Shown here piece after piece: positions 60,668 to 64,000 of a stretch of 64,000 bases of DNA. How positions within the stretch are numbered: the first letter of the stretch is position 1; every line of letters starts with the position of its first letter. The position numbers and the translations under genes were made by a program. The notes beneath the pieces are model-generated. The model was not told the DNA's origin. It worked only from the letters and a program-made list of their open reading frames with translations, and did no database searches. The stretch lies in the NCBI RefSeq assembly GCF_008065115.1, contig NZ_CP042913.1:6335257-6399256 (forward strand). The letters run 5' to 3'. Source of the DNA: Bythopirellula goksoeyrii. Lineage in GTDB: Bacteria > Planctomycetota > Planctomycetia > Pirellulales > Lacipirellulaceae.

Positions 60668-61984
60668 TCAGCCAAGCGACAGCGCCCCACCCCCACAGTA
60701 GTCCGGATTTCCAAACGTCTCGATCTGATGCCCAAACCCATGGGCTAATGACATCAAGAGCCGATTGTGATTCACCTCTTTCAACTTCACCGAACGACCC
60801 ATGGAAAAATCGAGCCCCCCTCCTACCAACACAAAAGGAATGTTGTCCATCGTGTGCGAGTTCCCCTTGCCCAACTCGTTAGTCCACACGATCAGGGTAT
60901 TGTCGAGCAATGATCCCGGACCTCCCGGCTCGGGAGTCTCCGCTAGCTTCTTCACCAACAACGCAACTTGCTCACAAAACCAATGGTTGATTTTGGTCAA
61001 TTGCTCTTGAGCCGTGGCGTTGTCATCTGGCTCATGCGAAATTGTGTGGTGCCCTTCCTCGATACCCAGCCAACTCATGCGTGCCTGACCCACTGAGTTC
61101 GTGTATTGGAGCGTCGCCACGCGCGTAAAATCGTTCTGAAAGGCGTTGACCATGAGCTCGATCTGCATCCGGCTCAACGTCGGCATGTTTTCCTGCTTAT
61201 GCTCGACACCCGGATCAAGCTCCGGCTCGGCATGCGCGATATCGTGGTCGCCGGTTTCTTGTAGTGACTTTTCGAATTCGCGTACAAACGTGGCATGCTG
61301 GTCAAGCAGTCGTTGATCATCAGTGCTTAATCGATTGCGAACCTGTCGAAGATCGGCTTGGAGGTCATCGAGGATGCTCGCGATATTCTCACGATCTTTC
61401 ATCTCGCCATACATTTTTGAGAACATCTGATACGGATCGTCGATCGGCGCAATCGGGCGATTGGGGCCCGCATACACCATACGAGTCCACGTGTCGGCAC
61501 GCTCTGGGATGAGTACCCCAAACTCCAAAGAACCGAAGCGGGTATGGGTCGCTTCCTTGGCTTGGAGATAGTTTTTGATTTCTTGATCGATCGAAAGTCC
61601 ACTCGACCAGCCCGCTGGCGTATCACTCCCTCCTTGGATATTTCCCGGAAAGAGTTCACTCCCCGTCAGTAGACAACCCATCCCCCGCATATGGCTGTCG
61701 CCATCCCCTCGCAGCTTATCACACACTCCATGGAGAATGAGCGAGCGATCCTTAAACGGTTCCAGGGGGGAGAGACTCTCTTTCAGCGTAAACTCAGTCC
61801 CCTCCTCGTCAGGCCAAAAGGTTTTCGGCACAACTCCGTTGGGAGTAAACAGAATCACCAATCGCTGCTTGCGGGCACCTTGATTGGCAAATCCCAGGCT
61901 GGGAGTATTGCCTAGAAAAGGAACCGCGGCTGCGCTCAGACCTAGCTTCCGCAAAAAGTCGCGACGATTGTTAAAGTGAGTCAT
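60668..61984 (-). CDS. DUF1552 protein with Tat signal
   Basis: The 438-residue product begins with a twin-arginine type signal ([20 protein letters not shown]). DUF1552 proteins occur with PA14/DUF1592 proteins in planctomycete polysaccharide and sulfatase loci; their role is not known. Seen are [29 protein letters not shown] and [21 protein letters not shown]. The product is periplasmic or surface-located. It is 217 nt downstream of the partial DUF1592 gene and probably cotranscribed. Confidence 0.93.
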   Translation of the reverse strand: MTHFNNRRDFLRKLGLSAAAVPFLGNTPSLGFANQGARKQRLVILFTPNGVVPKTFWPDEEGTEFTLKESLSPLEPFKDRSLILHGVCDKLRGDGDSHMRGMGCLLTGSELFPGNIQGGSDTPAGWSSGLSIDQEIKNYLQAKEATHTRFGSLEFGVLIPERADTWTRMVYAGPNRPIAPIDDPYQMFSKMYGEMKDRENIASILDDLQADLRQVRNRLSTDDQRLLDQHATFVREFEKSLQETGDHDIAHAEPELDPGVEHKQENMPTLSRMQIELMVNAFQNDFTRVATLQYTNSVGQARMSWLGIEEGHHTISHEPDDNATAQEQLTKINHWFCEQVALLVKKLAETPEPGGPGSLLDNTLIVWTNELGKGNSHTMDNIPFVLVGGGLDFSMGRSVKLKEVNHNRLLMSLAHGFGHQIETFGNPDYCGGGALSLG

Positions 61985-62201
61985 AGTACTTCTCTTCTAC
62001 TTGAAAACACGTGTTGAGCCCTCGATCCCCAGTCTATTCGTTCTTTTCCTTACAACAATCAATAGCCAGAAAGAACCCAGCGCGCTACAACGTCACACCC
62101 TGGAAAGTTTCCTGCGAGATTCAAGTACAATTTATCGTGCCTCTTTGTGCTTTTTGTGGCAATAGTTTGACCATCTTTGCCCGCTCCCTTTAGAACAAAT
62201 A
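61985..62201. other. Intergenic DNA with a short CCTTTGTGC/TTTGTGGCAA block
   Basis: 217 nt between the two minus-strand genes. 62132-62165 contains a GTGCCTCTTTGTGC...TTTGTGGC run that looks like half of a palindromic leader element; no partner was found. No terminator seen. Confidence 0.4.
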
Positions 62202-64000
62202 CTAATCTCGATCGGCACTTATCCGTTCAATCTCAGCATCATCACGCCCACGCATACTGGACGCCACCGCAATCTCGATTACAAGCTTTTGAATATTATA
62301 GTCTTGTTTCACAAAGCTACGAGTCAATCGCTGCTGCATTTCTGGTCCGTAGGCTTGAATTGACTGTTGCACAAGGTAGTGGAATAGCTGCTCCACAAAT
62401 GCTTCATGGACTTCCTCGCTCGATGCGAGAAACTCCGCCAAGTCACGTGCTCCGGCGAGTGTCACAGCCTCCCCTTCTCGTGCCTGGTACACACCTACGT
62501 CGTCGATTACTTTGTCGTCCTCATGATCACGGTAACGGCCCACCGCGTCAAATCGTTCGAGTGTAAATCCCAGGGGGTTGATCAAATGATGACAGGTCAT
62601 GCAACTCGCCGGTTTGGTTTGCAAGGTGACTCGCTCGCGCGTGGTCAACTCAGGATGCAATCTTGCAGCAAGCGGCGGTACTGCCTCTGGAGGAGGTTTT
62701 AAGGCTTGACCCAGCACACGCCGTACCAGAAATACCCCGCGCAGAATCGGCGATGTGTCCTCCGGATGGGCAAACCGTGCCAGCACATAGGGATGCGTCA
62801 ACACCCCCGCCCGGCGACCGCCATCGATCTTCGACTTAGAAAACTCTTCGGAGTCGTTCAATTCCGATTCCCCATAGAACCGGGCGAGCCGCTTGTTTAG
62901 GAACACCTCATCGGCCAAAAACAGCCGACGATAGTCTGATTCCTCCGACCAGACGACCTCATCGAGAAATACTTCAAGTGAGGTACGCAAATCGGCAATC
63001 GTCTCGGCATCGAATTCCGGAAACCGCTCTGGATTCTTTGTCAGGTCCACTTGCGAATCAACGTCCAGCCACGTGAGCAAGAAATCTTGTAGCTTCGATC
63101 TGGCGCGCATGTCGCCTAGCATACGCACGGCCTGCTTTCGAACCTGTTCTTCGGTCGCCAGCTTTCCCTTGTCTGCCGCAGCAAGCAGTTTCTTGTCTGG
63201 TTGACTATCCCACAACGTAAACGCCAGCCGGGAGGCAACGTCGTAGGCAGAGGGTTCAGCATCAACTTCGCGGTACAAAAACCGTGGGCTCATCAAGATC
63301 ATCAACTCTGCCCTTCGCAAGGCAAGCTGCGGATCGTCGATTTCCTGAAAATGTTGCGTCACATATTTTTGCTTCAATTCAGGAGTGAGTGGCTGGCGAA
63401 ACGCACTCTCGGCCAGTTTCGTTGCGAAACCTTCTAGCGTCTCCCGCGTCGATACATTGCCCCTTTTGGTTAATTGTGCTAGGTGCGCGTCGAGATAGTT
63501 GGCCGCCTCAATCGCAGCGCCCGTGGTTGCCTCTTCCCATGCCTGGGAAATGGTCGTTCCCCGCTCCCATCCATAGCTGCGATCATCTGGAGGAAACGGC
63601 GTCGTGCAAACAAACGACTCTGGAACTGCTTGAGGCGAAAGGAACCGTTTGGGAATCGTTTGTAGCGTTCCATGCGGTGGCTCCCACAGCAACCGAATTG
63701 AAGCTGCCTTGGTCAAGAATTCTTCTCTATCGAATTTCTTGTCCTGCACGCCTTGATTGCTTACCGAGAACTGGACCCGCACGGGGTAACTCCTCCCCCC
63801 GATCAGAAAAACCTTTGCTTCAGAATTGCTTCCCTCCCCAGATTGTATCCAGGCATCGATTATCGGATCGCTATTGTCGTTCACCCATAGTCGTGCCGAT
63901 CGCTCGGTTCGTACGTCGAATCGATACCAACCCGTCGCGGCAGCATAGATCGATCCCGACCAAAGAACCGAGTAGTGACCCTTGTCTTTACCACCTTCAA
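62202..64000 (-). CDS. PA14/DUF1595/DUF1592/DUF1588/DUF1585 protein, partial
   Basis: The frame is open to the right edge, so the N-terminus lies outside; about 600 residues are visible. The first visible part is PA14-like (GWYRFDVRTERSARLWVNDNSD region, read from 63960 to 63850). It is followed by a DUF1595 (AFRQPLTPELKQKY), DUF1592 (SPRFLYREV, ASRLAFTLWDSQPDKKLL), DUF1588 (RRAGVLTHPYVLARFAHPEDTSPILRGVFL) and DUF1585 (EEVHEAFVEQLFHYLVQQSIQAYG) order, with the cysteine pair CMTCHH between. These proteins are known almost only from planctomycetes and are thought to act at the cell surface with DUF1552 partners. Function is not established. Confidence 0.92.
   Translation of the reverse strand, partial: EGGKDKGHYSVLWSGSIYAAATGWYRFDVRTERSARLWVNDNSDPIIDAWIQSGEGSNSEAKVFLIGGRSYPVRVQFSVSNQGVQDKKFDREEFLTKAASIRLLWEPPHGTLQTIPKRFLSPQAVPESFVCTTPFPPDDRSYGWERGTTISQAWEEATTGAAIEAANYLDAHLAQLTKRGNVSTRETLEGFATKLAESAFRQPLTPELKQKYVTQHFQEIDDPQLALRRAELMILMSPRFLYREVDAEPSAYDVASRLAFTLWDSQPDKKLLAAADKGKLATEEQVRKQAVRMLGDMRARSKLQDFLLTWLDVDSQVDLTKNPERFPEFDAETIADLRTSLEVFLDEVVWSEESDYRRLFLADEVFLNKRLARFYGESELNDSEEFSKSKIDGGRRAGVLTHPYVLARFAHPEDTSPILRGVFLVRRVLGQALKPPPEAVPPLAARLHPELTTRERVTLQTKPASCMTCHHLINPLGFTLERFDAVGRYRDHEDDKVIDDVGVYQAREGEAVTLAGARDLAEFLASSEEVHEAFVEQLFHYLVQQSIQAYGPEMQQRLTRSFVKQDYNIQKLVIEIAVASSMRGRDDAEIERISADRD

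Overview
The window is chromosomal DNA from a planctomycete, most likely a member of the Pirellulales. The signs are lineage-typical genes: a DUF1592/DUF1588/DUF1585 protein with a PA14 domain next to a DUF1552 protein, a TIGR04138 (Minf_1886-type) protein, a DUF11 surface protein, LL-diaminopimelate aminotransferase, a sulfotransferase, and secreted pectate-lyase and polygalacturonase enzymes. Many starts lack a strong Shine-Dalgarno sequence, and GTG/TTG starts are common. No rRNA, tRNA, CRISPR array or prophage was seen.

Layout. 1-7.5 kb: end of a thiolase, a DUF11 surface protein, an exported alpha/alpha-toroid protein, groES, a TIGR04138 protein, ricT, and a DUF190/crcB fluoride pair. 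7.7-17 kb: pabA-moeA, a membrane protein, a toxin-antitoxin (TA) pair with a dead toxin, the dxr-rseP operon and ftsH. 17-24.8 kb: two REP-associated tyrosine transposase (RAYT) genes, each between its own palindromic repeats, with a PepT-like M20 peptidase, a BFD-type ferredoxin, ribBA and a large lineage-specific membrane protein. 24.9-31 kb: an esterase plus hypothetical gene, then CBS-korA-korB-CBS. 31-41 kb: putA, a sulfotransferase, an AT-rich stretch with a fragment of a second putA end and a C39-like lipoprotein, an aldo/keto reductase and an SSS transporter. 41-49 kb: a giant TPR protein, pectate lyase, dapL and a second TA pair with a broken PIN toxin. 49-64 kb: dnaE, a glycosyltransferase, glgC, an SDR, a methyltransferase, polygalacturonase, a class III cyclase, and the DUF1552 and PA14/DUF1592 pair.

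Working together: crcB and DUF190 form a fluoride-export unit. dxr-rseP pairs isoprenoid synthesis with intramembrane proteolysis. korAB with two CBS proteins looks like an energy-sensed ferredoxin-dependent 2-oxoacid oxidoreductase. PL1, GH28 and the PA14/DUF1592 machinery fit growth on plant or algal polysaccharide.

The most unusual feature is the density and placement of palindromic repeats. At least two families flank RAYT genes. Members of these and of a third palindrome type lie in frame inside protein-coding genes (17746-17806, 26316-26394, 53405-53449). Others supply stop codons or, in one case, a start codon. A separate group of degenerate long inverted repeats sits just upstream of housekeeping genes. 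Both TA modules keep an intact antitoxin beside a mutated toxin.
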